Assembly: GCA_005406025.1 (NCBI GenBank)
Contig: BGZK01000722.1
Location: 1 to 64,000 of the forward strand
Origin: Eumeta japonica
Taxonomy: Eukaryota; Arthropoda; Insecta; Lepidoptera; Psychidae
Length of the DNA: 64,000 nt
Reading direction: 5' to 3'
The stretch's first letter is position 1, and every line of letters begins with the position of its first letter. This document shows, in pieces, positions 34,700 through 45,515 of this stretch. The translations under genes and the position numbers were made by a program. The notes beneath the pieces are model-generated. The model was not told where the DNA came from. It did no database searches and worked only from the letters and a program-made list of their open reading frames with translations.

Positions 34700-34860
34700 C
34701 CTTCAGGCATCCCGGTCAACGTCTCGGTGGCCGAGCCACGTAGCCGATACGGATATCATAAAGTGTTTTTCGGCGGGACGTGCCGGCGCGACAACACCTT
34801 AAATTGGCAGCGCGCGATACGAGCGCTGCTGTTTGTCAAAAGTCAACGCTAATGGGCGCT
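34700..34860. other. GC-rich patch with an R1-like left-end word
   Basis: CGGCGCGACAACACCTTAAATTGG (about 34784-34806) resembles the R1 left end at about 15 of 20 positions, and TTAAATTGGCAGC also parallels copy 3. The rest of R1 is not present. It may be a decayed R1-type terminus or coincidence. The surrounding DNA is CpG-rich and could equally be another islet. Confidence 0.25.
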
Positions 34861-36370
34861 TCGACAATCAATTATATCAACGATAACGTTAAAATGTTTT
34901 GGTGTAAGCGATTATTGACGATATATTATGTCATCGAGCATTTTTCAGTGCATTTGCGTCACATATTATATTTGCATTATACATATATACATTTTTTATA
35001 ATTATTTTAACTTGTAGCAATACTACATTAGTAACACAGAACTCAATATATTTATTATATTTATTGCTGCCGTATATTATATACGACACCGTGTGAAAAA
35101 CTTATGTCCAAAGAAGCATATTTATCGTTTATAGGGATAACAGCCTAGATACCTGAACACGCTGTGTATGTAACTTCAGTGGTTAATACGACATAAAAAT
35201 ATAATAAATTTTCAAACAAAAATAACACTTCACATTTAAAATTTTGTCAATTCAGAAATTTATGGAGTTATATGAAAATTTTCTACACTACAAAACAATA
35301 AACATATTTATATTTCGGTAAAAACGTATATGTATAAAAAATATTACTTGATGGAATATTTTATTTTCGCTAGAAAAACAAATGAAGCTAAACTTTTTAA
35401 AAAAAGAAAACCTTAAATAATTCCTATCTTTTTTGTTAAATTACACATATTATTATTATCATCACCGGTTTTTACCAAAGGGACTATTGTAATTTACATC
35501 TATTTATTCGATACAAGCATTAAGTCGCACGTACATTTTCACCTGTAGCAGACAATTGCGACATACTTATTTAGAACGGATGTGCGCCCTACGGTTAACC
35601 GTACACCACGCCTTAATTTATGTTAAGCTAACATAAATTATAAAAGAACCATCAATGAAATACAATCATAAATATTTTTTTTTCGACATCATATTTGATA
35701 TCAATATTATTGCTCAATTAGAATATTTTATAGGTACATGTTAAAAAGCAAAATTACATATGAAAAGAATAAACTCCACGTTAGTGTAGACAGTTATAGT
35801 CTAAGATCCGGCATTAGAATAAATGTATTCTCATCCGTTAAATGAATCAAATAATATTTTACAGGCTGAAAACAATATTATTAATTTATAAGAACAATGT
35901 CTGCCACCGTAGTCCTGGTGCTATTAACGTTAATTACTTAATTTTTTTTATGTAGGTTGCAAAAATGTACACGGTAACTGCTAGTTATAAACATATTTAG
36001 AATTTTGTAACTTTATATATGTGTTAATATATATTTTTTAATTAATAGATGAGATAAATAATATATACCTGTTTACACTTGGCTACAGGTAGCTGTAGCG
36101 GTCATAAAGGTCGCGGCCTATTGTAAAAAGGTGTAAAACATCACATTCGAAAGTTTTATATTTGGGATGTGCAATTAACAAAAGAAGCAAAATACCAATT
36201 ATTAATTAACTAATTTAATAAGAACAAGACTACGATGGCAGACATTGTTCTCATAAAATTATAATATGAATTGGTATCTGCCCGTAAAACTTTATTTGTT
36301 TCCTTTTAACAGATTAGGATACATTTTTCTAATGCCGGATCTTAGGCAATTATTAAATAATTTGGTTTTA
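34861..36370. other. AT-rich stretch with short palindromes
   Basis: Non-coding, holding the palindrome/hairpin pair at 35591-35640 (separate entry). A small GC patch near 36080-36120 was not identified. Confidence 0.4.
35591..35640. repeat. Adjacent perfect palindrome and perfect hairpin
   Basis: ACGGTTAACCGT (35591-35602) is a perfect 12-bp palindrome. Eleven bases later TAATTTATGTTA (35614-35625), AGC, TAACATAAATTA (35629-35640) forms a perfect 12-bp stem with a 3-nt loop. Function unknown; a transposon terminus or protein-binding site is possible. Confidence 0.7.
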
Positions 36371-36374
36371 CAAG

Positions 36375-36730
36375 GTACTAGCTTCCCGCCTGCGTGGATA
36401 TAAAATGTATTCCTTCCTTTTTGATAACTGGTCGATCGTGCTATCCGTCCTAATTCCAGTCTGACTGTCAATTCTAATGTCGGTGCTGCCCCTGATCGCG
36501 ATCCCGGTGCTATACTCGATTTCGACTCGGGTTCCGTCCTCAATTACGATTCCGGTCGTTGGTTCTTGGTTCTCGTCCCGCTTTCAATTTGGATTCCGTT
36601 ATTAGTACAATATCCACGTAACATAATAATTGGAGTCGTTTTGCGCGTTTCCTGAACTTCGTTCGAAATTCAATATAGATCTTGAATTGTATCCGATAAT
36701 ACCTTCGTAGCAAGAACGTTTTCTGCATTT
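36375..36730 (-). mobile_element. R4-type repeat, inverted partial copy with pyrimidine-rich minisatellite
   Basis: On the minus strand the segment ends with ACGCAGGCGGGAAGCTAGTA (plus-strand coordinates about 36376-36395), a decayed CTAGT tail. Upstream of it (36415-36600) lies the same degenerate GGGATCGAAAT-type minisatellite seen in R4 copy 1, here pyrimidine-rich on the plus strand (for example GCGATCCCGGTGCTATACTC, 36497-36516). Open frames across it encode repeat-derived strings. The left boundary is unclear. Confidence 0.5.
36415..36600 (-). repeat. Degenerate purine/pyrimidine minisatellite, array C
   Basis: Units such as GATTCCGG, GATCCCGG and AATTC recur at irregular 12-20 bp spacing. 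This is the reverse complement of arrays A and B. All purine-rich strands run towards the CTAGT terminus of their element, which supports common descent. Confidence 0.6.
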
Positions 36731-37295
36731 TGTCTGATTACAAAGTTAGTACTGAAAATAAGACTCGTATGTTCCTGGATTTTTTTATAAATAAACTAAG
36801 AAACGATTGTCCGAAGGCTATACACGAACGATTTGCTTCATTAATTTACATCCACCAATGTTGTATGCAGAGGTCGTCCGGTTTTGGACTCCAGTTTATT
36901 TTTGAAATTCATTTGTAAGACTTTTATTTAGAACTGTATAATTAATAAATTCACACGATGTGGAAGGTGTTTAATATAAATTATTAGAATTATAATTATG
37001 AATTTATTAATTATTCAGTTTTTATATTGTTATTAATATAGTTTTAATTTTTAAATATAGAATTAATATAGTTTTTACGTTAAATTTTAATGTTTATGGG
37101 TCATGGCATGGATGTTTTCATACCGAAAATATTAACGTCTTAATATGAAAAGTATATCGTAGAAGCTAAAATTTCATTTTAACTTGAAAGTACTTCCATC
37201 GATTTTTTTTCAATATCTGATCACTACTATAATGGAATACACTGCAAAATAATTCATAAAAATCTGCAAGTTTTATCCGATGAAAAAAATCGTTT
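36731..37295. other. AT-rich non-coding stretch
   Basis: No credible frame and no recognised repeat. Near 37021-37085 a TATAGTTTTTA-like word recurs three times. Confidence 0.4.
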
Positions 37296-37299
37296 CGCC

Positions 37300-37585
37300 T
37301 AGACTCACGAACAATCGAACGAGAGAGAGGTGTCAATGAAACCTGAAACAATAGTGTTGGGAATGTTATACTCGGATATTACAATAATGGTATCGATTAT
37401 AATTTGCGTGCGATCGCGTCGGCGATATCGAGTAGGCGACACGTAAGCGACAGACGGCCGCAATCGGCGTGCAATCGCGCTCCGCACGCCGCCACAATGC
37501 TATCGTGGCGCTGAGATCGCGGTTTGCGACCCATTACTACTGGCGCATTCAACGTGTATGCACGCGTGTTAAGTTAACTTAAATA
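37300..37585. promoter_or_regulatory. CpG-rich islet
   Basis: Dense in CGAT/GCGA words (GCGATCGCGTCGGCGATATC, 37410-37429; CGGCGTGCAATCGCGCTCCG, 37463-37482). Two short basic minus frames cross it without recognisable similarity. Candidate regulatory element. Confidence 0.3.
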
Positions 37586-38175
37586 AGTCAAAGAAAAAAC
37601 TTTCACCTTTTGCAATTTATCACTCAGAAATATTTTCATCGTCAGTTTTTTACAATATAATACGCATCACAATATTTCTACTACTATGTGTTATATTTGT
37701 TCATCAATTATGGTTGTTTTTACAAAAATATCTTATTAATGTGATAGACCGATGATGTACAATCACTGTGATACCATGTTGTAAAAAAAAACCTACTCAA
37801 AATAAGATAGCAATTGGCACTCAATCAATGGTGTTTGGCAGGAAAAATGACATAACTTGATTAGTTTCAAATATTCAGGTTCTCAAGACGTGTTAATTCC
37901 GTTTTTAATTTATGCTCTCGTACCACTAGGATAAAATTGTCTTTTTCCTATGTTAATACACTTTTCTTTCGGTCCATGCTTTCATGTGAAGTATTAATGA
38001 TTTAGTTTACATTATATATATGTAGGTACTTACGGGTACCGGCTAGCTTATTTATATGTAAATATAGATATTATAATATAAATGAAACCGACTCTAACAA
38101 TAGACATTTATTGTAAATTTTGAAATGAAACAAACTGTGTAACAGTTGCTCAATCTTGCAATTCATTAAAGTTCT
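37586..38175. other. AT-rich non-coding stretch
   Basis: Nothing is recognised. Confidence 0.4.
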
Positions 38176-38179
38176 ATAG

Positions 38180-38442
38180 TAAAAAAGGAACCCCTGTAAT
38201 TTTATCATGTTTGTCTGCGTCCGTATATCCCTTTGTCCATCCATCCGTATGTCACAGCCTTATAAACTTCATATTTTTTCCATTTTTGCATCAATTGTGA
38301 TGAAATTGCACATATTCTCTTTGAACATTTATACTCCTATAAAACGAATGCATAACGTAAATAAATTAAATAAAAGTTTTATAAGTTATTACAGAACCCT
38401 GCATGTTGGGGTTAATCTTCTACATTACCTGGTATTTTTTTA
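38180..38442 (+). mobile_element. Interspersed repeat R5, copy 1 (short)
   Basis: It starts AAAAAAGGAACCCCTGTAAT (38181-38200), followed by TTTGTCTGCGTCCGTATATC and CCATCCATCCG. It ends ACAGAACCCTGCATGTTGGG (38391-38410), then TACCTGGTATTTTTTT. This is the layout of a ubiquitous lepidopteran repeat with a CGGAACCCTT...GTCTGTCCGTCCG start and a CGGAACCCTTC...CACTTGGCCGGTTTTT end. The ends here are decayed. A longer copy is at 52770-53530. The 93-codon plus frame inside is incidental. Confidence 0.5.
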
Positions 38443-38800
38443 TTATTTTATTTACACAAAAAATGTTATTGTTAGGTTTTTAGAGTAAGTTATCAAATAT
38501 AATAGGCTAATACAGATAGGTTTTTAAAAGCGGCTTGTATTTTTTTTGTAAAAGTTTTTTTTTATTATTTCACTATATATACGTATCTTATATTTACTTA
38601 AGTGATGAATCTCTGATATTGGAATTACACTATAGCACATTCAACTGTACAAGCGTGATTAAATGGCGAACAAAAAAAGTTCATTAATTTTCCCAATATT
38701 TGATGTATTTCGAATATCATTATTATTTTTTTTTTTGTTTATTGTACTTTAATAATATCGAATAACGAAACAAGTATTAGAGTTTCAAACCACAGTACTC
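38443..38800. other. AT-rich spacer
   Basis: Nothing is recognised. Confidence 0.4.
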
Positions 38801-38814
38801 ATAGTTTTGAATAA

Positions 38815-39005
38815 GGCAATATTCACATTTCGGCGGGTAGCCGGGGAGCGACGACAATCGCGCGTCCCAAGAAGGCGGTGGAGCCGCGGGCCGCGCGGTA
38901 ATAAACACGCCGCGTCAATAAAAGTCACGGTCGAGCTATACACACGTCCCTTGCGGCAGGTGTGCCGGCTAGAAGCCGATAAAACTAGGGTTGACGAGTA
39001 TTAAG
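38815..39005. promoter_or_regulatory. CpG-rich islet
   Basis: GC-rich (GGTGGAGCCGCGGGCCGCGC, 38877-38896) with an embedded GGTAATAAACACGCC word. A 65-codon arginine-rich plus frame crosses it, without similarity to a known protein. Candidate regulatory DNA. Confidence 0.3.
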
Positions 39006-40205
39006 TGATAATACTCGTAAATGTAAGATGGCGAGTATTCTGCTTTTTTTCTTTAATTTAAACTCACGCCTATTTCACAGAAGGGTAGGCAGAGACTATA
39101 GATTTATACATTATACAATCTTTGTATATATCTCTTGCTTTACTGACATACACCAATCTTTTCATACAAGCTCGTCGGTTTCGGTGTTTAAAATTTGGCT
39201 CTTTTTTAGTATGCCACCAATATGGTTTGCCTAAGATTTTCTAGGGCGACCCTTGCTGATCTTTCCATGACACACATTTACTCTATAGATTTGTTATGTT
39301 AATCTACTTTCATTGATGCTTTCTTATTGTAATAGAATACAAAAATTAATGTAGGTATCTGACTCCCTGAAAAGAAAAAAAATTTACTTGCCATATCTTT
39401 TAAATCTTCGAAATGAGATGTTAAAGATACATTAATTTTGGATTGAGATGAATTATATGACTTTATAATTTTTAGTAGCATTGTAAGGAAGAATTAATAT
39501 AACTAACTTCTTCGAAGCAAAATCATAATATGAATAAATATACGCCACACCGTGTTAAAAAAACAAACAAGAGGTCCCAAAAAGTAATGCTACATGTTTG
39601 GCATATTATGTATTCATACCAGCGTAATAGACTTAAATTCTCTTAGTAAATAGAAACGCAACCATTTTAATTTCCCCTTTTGTCGCATCTATGGCGCTGC
39701 GTTCGCTGCTAGCTCTCTAGCTGTCAAGTTATTGCCGCGCTTTTAGTCGCACAATAAAATCTTTTATATTTCCAAATAATTAAGTTTATTTATTGACCAC
39801 AACCACGAAACAATTCTGCAAATTCAAATATTTGAAATTCTTTCAAATTAAATTAATATTCGCATAGAATTTTAATGTCGCACCTCTGAGCTATAACTTA
39901 TTTTTTAAAATACTAAGTTATTTTTTAAAGAAAAGTTTATATTTATATAAAACCAATTTTATGAATATCTTAAAAAAAAAACTTTATAAAATTGATCTAG
40001 TTATTTGTTTTTCCTTGGATATTCCTGTTTTGCTTTAAATAAAAATGAATTCGTAATTCTCAGGTCATACCATTAAACAATGACAAACGGACGGTAAAAC
40101 TGTTTAAAATATTTGCAGAACGTAGGTGTATCTAGGAAATATCGATGTGTCGTGATTAATTATTCTGCTTCGGATTTATTCTTTGTTAACTTCTTTAGAA
40201 TTGTT
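39006..40205. other. AT-rich non-coding stretch
   Basis: A GC patch at 39680-39750 (CGCATCTATGGCGCTGCGTT, 39684-39703) was not identified. The remainder is AT-rich without credible coding frames. Confidence 0.4.
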
Positions 40206-40214
40206 AATTAGCAC

Positions 40215-40562
40215 CAGCCCTCGCTTTGATCAGGGTGGAGCAAGATTGTTTTCAGCGCCCTCAAGTCGGTGCTCTAATTTTCCAGAAATTCTAATTCGGC
40301 TTCATGATAAGTAAATAATAATTGCTAATTTTTCAAAATAAGTTTTTATTGCAAACATCAACGCATATTAAACTTAAATTAAATTAAGTAACTTTAAGTA
40401 TCGTAACACTGTTCTATGTTTTTCCGAAAGCAACCCCAAAATTTAATTTTTTGCTAAAAATTGTCTTTTTTTAGCAAAAAATTAAATTTGTGTTTTTAGC
40501 GCCCTTAGTTACATGGCGCCTAGAGCAACCGCCTTACTCGCTCTTCCCTTAGGCCCGCGCTG
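40215..40562. mobile_element. hAT-like miniature inverted-repeat element
   Basis: The left end CAGCCCTCGCTTTGATCAGG (40215-40234) leads to TTTTCAGCGCCCTCAAGTCG. The right end has TTAGCGCCCTTAGTTACATG, then GGCGCCTAGAGCAACCGCC and finally TTAGGCCCGCGCTG (40549-40562). CAGGGCC(G)G... termini, paired GCGCCC blocks and a GGCGCC...CAACCGCC segment are typical of non-autonomous hAT elements. I find no clear 8-bp target-site duplication, so both ends have probably mutated. About 350 bp, non-coding, with a perfect hairpin inside. Confidence 0.55.
40439..40489. repeat. Perfect 22-bp inverted repeat (hairpin)
   Basis: The arm at 40439-40460 is exactly complementary to 40468-40489, around a 7-nt loop TTGTCTT. 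The arms are AT-rich around a central TTTTGCTAAAAA / TTTTTAGCAAAA core. It lies within the hAT-like element, close to its right half. Confidence 0.9.
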
Positions 40563-42125
40563 TCGTTAATGTCGGGAAAAAATTTAATAATAGATTAATA
40601 AAAATGTACAATCTAGATTTTAAAAATTGTATTTTTTATTTAAAAAATTTCAAAGCTGAACTTGTTCGAATTAATTTGAATTAATTGGGCTATCAAAAAA
40701 AATACTAAAAAATCGATCTTTTTCAATTTTTGTTTATTATCAATAATAGCAGAAATTTCTTTTTGCGTTAGATCACTTTAAGTTTTTTTTAAACAATGAA
40801 AATGTGACCTACTATAGGCTCTGGAAGATAACCCCGTTCAAATGCCAAAGCAGTATATTTTCGCGTGGTTAACGAGAGAGATGGTGCTCCCCAGCGACCC
40901 CTACTCAAAAATTAAATAAGGCAAAATTTAGATAGCAAAAATATCAGTCGAATAATTACACACAAACTAAAATATCATATAAGCAATTGATACTGAAAAC
41001 ATAAACTTGAGGCTCTATATAAAAATAAACTAATAAAATCTAGGTAATACTTCTTAAAAAAATATATAAATTTTTGTATTAATATATGTATGTCACAAAA
41101 ATTGTGATATAGTTTATTGAACTTCAATCATGTCTTTGATAGACTACAAATTGAATCACGCCTTAAATAGATTACATAATCAATATTTTAATTAAGTACT
41201 ATATTTGCTAAAAATAACATTTCCCGTAAATAAAAAAAAAACCTGGTAGGTACTATTTCAGTAGAAAACATCTACATGATCCGAAACTTTACGAAGCAGA
41301 AATGCTTGTGATTCTTAAATTGATATTAATATTGTCACTAATAAAAAGTAAGTGTGATTTATATACTAGTACAGAAATCTCACTTCCTAATTTTATTAAA
41401 AAAAATAGAAGTTTAATCTAGGTTACCTACTCAACTTAAGTCACAAAAACATCTTAACTTATTATTTATGTACTCAATAGAAATTTAAGATATTTTCTGT
41501 ACCGATTCAGTTTCGAATTGAGTCACAGTTTAATTCAACAGACTTTTTATTGGCATAAAAACAATGGCAGGGACAAAAATGATCTCAAAACCAAAAAACA
41601 ATTTGATTATTACACGAAAAAGTGTTTCGTATTCATAATTTTCAAAAATATACACCAACCGAAAGAGACCGAAACGAAAATATGTATAAACGGGAAGGGC
41701 AAAGTCTACACGAATTAAAATTATGACTATATATGTATTATTAAAATTTCAAATCATAATAAATGCAGGCACAACAGACGTATTTAATGTGTTTTAAACA
41801 GCTTTAAATATTATTTTGATATAATATATCGGAATTATCGCACATAAAAAAAATAGTACCGCACAGTATCGCACATAAAATAATCTTAATAATGCAAAAA
41901 TAGGTACTCCGATAATAATACGCTATTTCGTTCCATATCAGGTTTAAGCTACGAACTGAATAGTTTAGAAGATAATACAGAGCGAAAAAATTGTAAGTGA
42001 TTCGATTTACTAACTTTAGAACACCAAAAATGAATAATTAACGAATACAGTCGTTTCAGAAATTAGTCATAAACCTTACGATTGGAAAATCACAACCCTA
42101 GAAAGATCGCTAGTGAACACGAGCT
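40563..42125. other. AT-rich non-coding stretch
   Basis: The plus frame 41518-41718 is lysine/asparagine-rich and unrecognised. At 41845-41880 the word ATCGCACATAAAA occurs twice about 35 bp apart. Nothing else. Confidence 0.4.
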
Positions 42126-42129
42126 ATGT

Positions 42130-42330
42130 GAATTTGCATCTCTACCCAGATATCCTTGTCAACGATTTCATAGCGTCGTCGTATTGAAACGGTATTCCTT
42201 TCAACGCCCGGCGCGAAGGCCTGAGCGCGCGTCGCGGGCATGCCGCAGGACGGTCTCCTTGTCTATTGCAAGTGTCAACTTAAATGGTAATTTGCTTGTA
42301 ATCTCGATCGGAAAGCCTGCATGAAAAAAG
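42130..42330. promoter_or_regulatory. CpG-rich islet
   Basis: GC-rich centre (CCGGCGCGAAGGCCTGAGCG, 42208-42227) between AT-rich flanks. A plus frame 42082-42324 of 80 codons runs through it and is arginine-rich and unrecognised. Candidate regulatory DNA. Confidence 0.3.
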
Positions 42331-42439
42331 GAATCTGCAGTTCCACTGCAACATCAAACTATTTCGAAAATATCCGTATAAAAGCAGTTTTTGTATTACA
42401 ATTTGTTTTTAGACTTGTATAGTATAATAACTAAAACAT

Positions 42440-42480
42440 CGTACCTAAAATATGATGAGTTATGTTTATATTTAGGTACG
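42440..42480. repeat. Hairpin with 13-bp stem
   Basis: CGTACCTAAAATAT and ATATTTAGGTACG pair with a single bulge around a 14-nt loop. No known microRNA seed was recognised and the stem is shorter than that of a typical precursor. Confidence 0.6.
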
Positions 42481-42949
42481 TATAATTTGCTAGCGGACCC
42501 GACAGACGTTTTTCAGGCCGAACATTGACTAGCCTATTATTAATGGGTTCAGTAAACGGTTTTTTGTTAAACTATATGATAGGTGATACTGAGTTTGACA
42601 TTTCAATTCGTTTCGTCATTGTGTCATTTACTGTCGCCCAAAATATAATTTAAAAAAAAGAGTGCACCTTCGTGATGGTCATTGGGAAACATTATATTCC
42701 ACATCTATCGAAACTTATCAAACAGCGACTAAATGTCAAAACAACGCTAAGTTACGACTCAAGTAATTTTCGCATGTATTGATACACACATCAAATATCA
42801 CAGGATTTGACATCAGAGCCACCTATGGTAGACAAATCTACCTGTTACAAACACAATTACTATGAGTTAATTCATGAACTTCTCAGAAGATTTTAACCGT
42901 CAGTTATTCTATTAAAAAGTAATGGGGTATATTGGGGGAAAGTTTTGGG

Positions 42950-43147
42950 GTTATATGTTCCGATATGAGAAAAAGAAATTTGAATTAGAAAAATTAACCC
43001 AATCATAACACCACATACCGGGTCCATTTGTGAATTTAAACCATCTAAAGACCTACTCAGACACAAGCAAAATATTTTATCATAATCGGTCCAGCCGCTT
43101 AGGAGTTCAGTGAGTAACACACGTACAGAATGATATATATATAAAGT
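42950..43147 (+). mobile_element. Repeat tail with AATCGGTCCAGCCG motif
   Basis: ATAATCGGTCCAGCCGCTTA (43082-43101) followed by GGAGTTCAGTGAG, an ACAC stretch and TATATATATAAAG is the well-known 3' part of an abundant group of insect and especially lepidopteran repeats. The preceding 130 bp (ATACCGGGTCCATTTGTGAA, 43015-43034) probably belong to it. Its 5' extent is unknown; it may start near 42640. Non-coding. Confidence 0.55.
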
Positions 43148-43455
43148 TAGGTAGTTGTAACATCTATGACTGAATAGTTTTATTAGTTATTAATCCGTAT
43201 TTGAAGTTTATTTTAAAAAGTTTTTATGCAATTGTGACGTGTTAATTTAATATACTTCAGGAACTAAATGAAGTAAGTGTATAATTGTGAATAATGTGCG
43301 ATACACTTAAATGCTTTCAGAAAATTAGTTGTTATAAAGATCCATTTGTTAACAATTCTATGCAGAATATATATACAAATTGAAATGTGTTTCATATTAG
43401 TATTATATTTCTGTATAGAATGAAAAATAACTGAACTAAATTTTACAAAAAATTT
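43148..43455. other. AT-rich spacer
   Basis: Nothing is recognised. Confidence 0.4.
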
Positions 43456-44250
43456 AAAAAAACTGACTTTAAAAGCCCTTCAATTAAAAAAGGAATAAAT
43501 ATAATTACTAAAATAATAATAGTGTCTACAAAAGAAATTTGATGACTTAAAATAGTTATTAATTAATTATTCACAATACCTACCTAATCAATTTTTTTTT
43601 TAGAAACGGTGCTAGTCTATACAAGTTTGCTTGTGGGCTCTTCCACCTCACATGCTTCGTTCTTTGTACGTTCATATATTCACTAGCTACTTTAGTTTTA
43701 GAGTAAAATGGTTTGCGTTAGACATTTAAGTAAGTAAAATAATTAATTAATTATATAATTATACAGCAAATAGTTTATGTTTTGTTAAACTTCCTTTGTG
43801 TAGCACCGACTCCAAAAAAAAATTGTTTAAATAGGCATTGCGAACATTTAATTAATAATAATTTAATGTGTTTTATTTCGTTTAGAAATTACTGTTATTT
43901 TTCTGTCTATAGTTCGCAGTATTATGCACTAACTCCTAACCATTAAGAGCACTATAGCCTCTATCATTAACTCAGCAGCATGAAATTATAACTCTCAGAT
44001 GCAATTACCTGAATAACTTAAAAAGAGCTCAAACACACTATTGATATCTATAATATTTGAGGGTACCCCTCAATTTCCCTGTGATTTCATCCTGAGTTGG
44101 CGAAAATGGGATCACTACGCGAGTATATCTTTTCGAACAAAAAAATAATTTTCGAAATCAGTTTACAATTGACGGAGATATCGTGTAATACTCAAAAAAA
44201 TACAGACGAATCGAGTACCAGCTTTTTTTTCTGAAGTCGGTCAAAAAATA
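43456..44250 (+). mobile_element. Lepidopteran repeat with AAGTCGGT terminus
   Basis: The right part is secure. GAGGGTACCCCTCAATTTCC (44059-44078), then TAATTTTCGAAATCAG, GACGGAGATATCGTGTAATA (44174-44193), AATACAGACGAATCGAGTAC and TCTGAAGTCGGTCAAAAAA (44230-44248) match a very common moth/butterfly repeat whose tail is CTTTTTTGAAGTCGGTTAAAA. The left boundary is uncertain: AAAAAAACTGACTTTAAAAG at 43455-43474 could be the decayed inverted partner, which would make an element of about 800 bp with short terminal inverted repeats. A possible insertion near 43600-43700 complicates the interior. Confidence 0.55.
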
Positions 44251-44251
44251 G

Positions 44252-44301
44252 CTAACACTCAGGAGAATTAACAATTCTCCTTCGAGTTAGTTACGATATA
44301 T
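44252..44301. repeat. Hairpin next to repeat end
   Basis: GGAGAATT (44272-44279), AAC, AATTCTCC (44283-44290) is a perfect stem. The flanks CTAAC and GTTAG (44252-44256 and 44296-44300) also pair, giving an extended imperfect hairpin of about 50 nt directly after the AAGTCGGT end. Confidence 0.5.
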
Positions 44302-45190
44302 AAAAATTATATTATATATATAGACTCAACCATATATAAAAATATATTACTTTGTAGATTATGTTAGTGTACAAGTTCGCGTATGATTTATTACGTTTCC
44401 CTCTGGATTAGTAGTCATATAAGTTTAATTGCAAATCCACATCCTGTGTATAACTTCTGACAATTATTCTTGTAAATATAGGTTAATGAGCTCGATTAAT
44501 GAAGCAAGATCTTCACAAGCAACAATTTTGAAACGCTAATGAAGCTGAAGCGACACATCAAATGCTGTTTGCTTCTAACCAAAACAGCTATCAAATCAAA
44601 AAAATCGATAAAAATGATCACAAAAGTTGATGAAGGTTTAGAAAAGATACTTATCTGGTTTAGCAATCAACAGAGCTTTTGTTTCATTTTTACTTGATAA
44701 TAGCCTAGAATCGCAAACTAATGTAGATTTTATTTATATAATTTTACAAATTTTAAGATAAAAGCATTTATTGAAATTAATATATATTTGTCTGATCCAA
44801 TGTTATCAATTTCTTTGTACTATGTAATTAAACTAATAGAAATTCGAAACATAATTTTTCAGATAACGCCGAAATTTGTGAATTAAGTAAACATATCATA
44901 ATTTTTCACAATATATGTATTTAAATCACAATTTTATTTTCTGTATTCAAAGTTAGTTCTTTGAATACAATAAAAATACAAATGAATATTTCAAATTTAA
45001 ACTAAATTTGCCTTTACGTGATTTTTTATTCCGTGAAAATTACATTTTTACCAATTTGAAAATAGGTACAATAAGCGACTTTGAAAATTAATATACAGGC
45101 ACAATTGCTTATCGTATCTCCTATTACTCTATACACATTTTTTTTTTTTCATTCCTAAATAAATTAAACGTACAAACACACTAGATATTC
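44302..45190. other. AT-rich non-coding stretch
   Basis: Nothing is recognised. Confidence 0.4.
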
Positions 45191-45194
45191 CAAA

Positions 45195-45515
45195 CAAACG
45201 GACGAGCTCAATGTATATCTTTCACAAAGTCTCAGCTTGCGTTACGTCGACGAGCGAGCGAGATCAAATTCCCGACATCCGTCAATCTAACACGGAAGGC
45301 TGTGGGAGCGGTGTTTAATGATGCAATAATTTGCATAGCGTCCATCCGCACGTCCGTCACGAGCGAACAAACCGCGCCGGCCGGCCGTCGCGGCTATTCT
45401 CACGTCCGTTAGCGAGCTTTTCCTTTTAAAGTAGCACCCCTTGTTATACACTAAATATCGCGGGCCCGCCGCGCCGGACGCCGGCACGTCGCTAAGCCCC
45501 ACCCTCCGTTTCCGC
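45195..45515. promoter_or_regulatory. CpG-rich islet with POU-like palindromic site
   Basis: Highly GC-rich segments (CCGCGCCGGCCGGCCGTCGC, 45371-45390; GCGGGCCCGCCGCGCCGGAC, 45460-45479) surround ATGCAATAATTTGCAT (45321-45336), which is palindromic at 14 of 16 positions and contains two octamer-like half sites. The 71-codon minus frame (45287-45502) overlapping it is unrecognised. Candidate promoter or enhancer. Confidence 0.35.
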
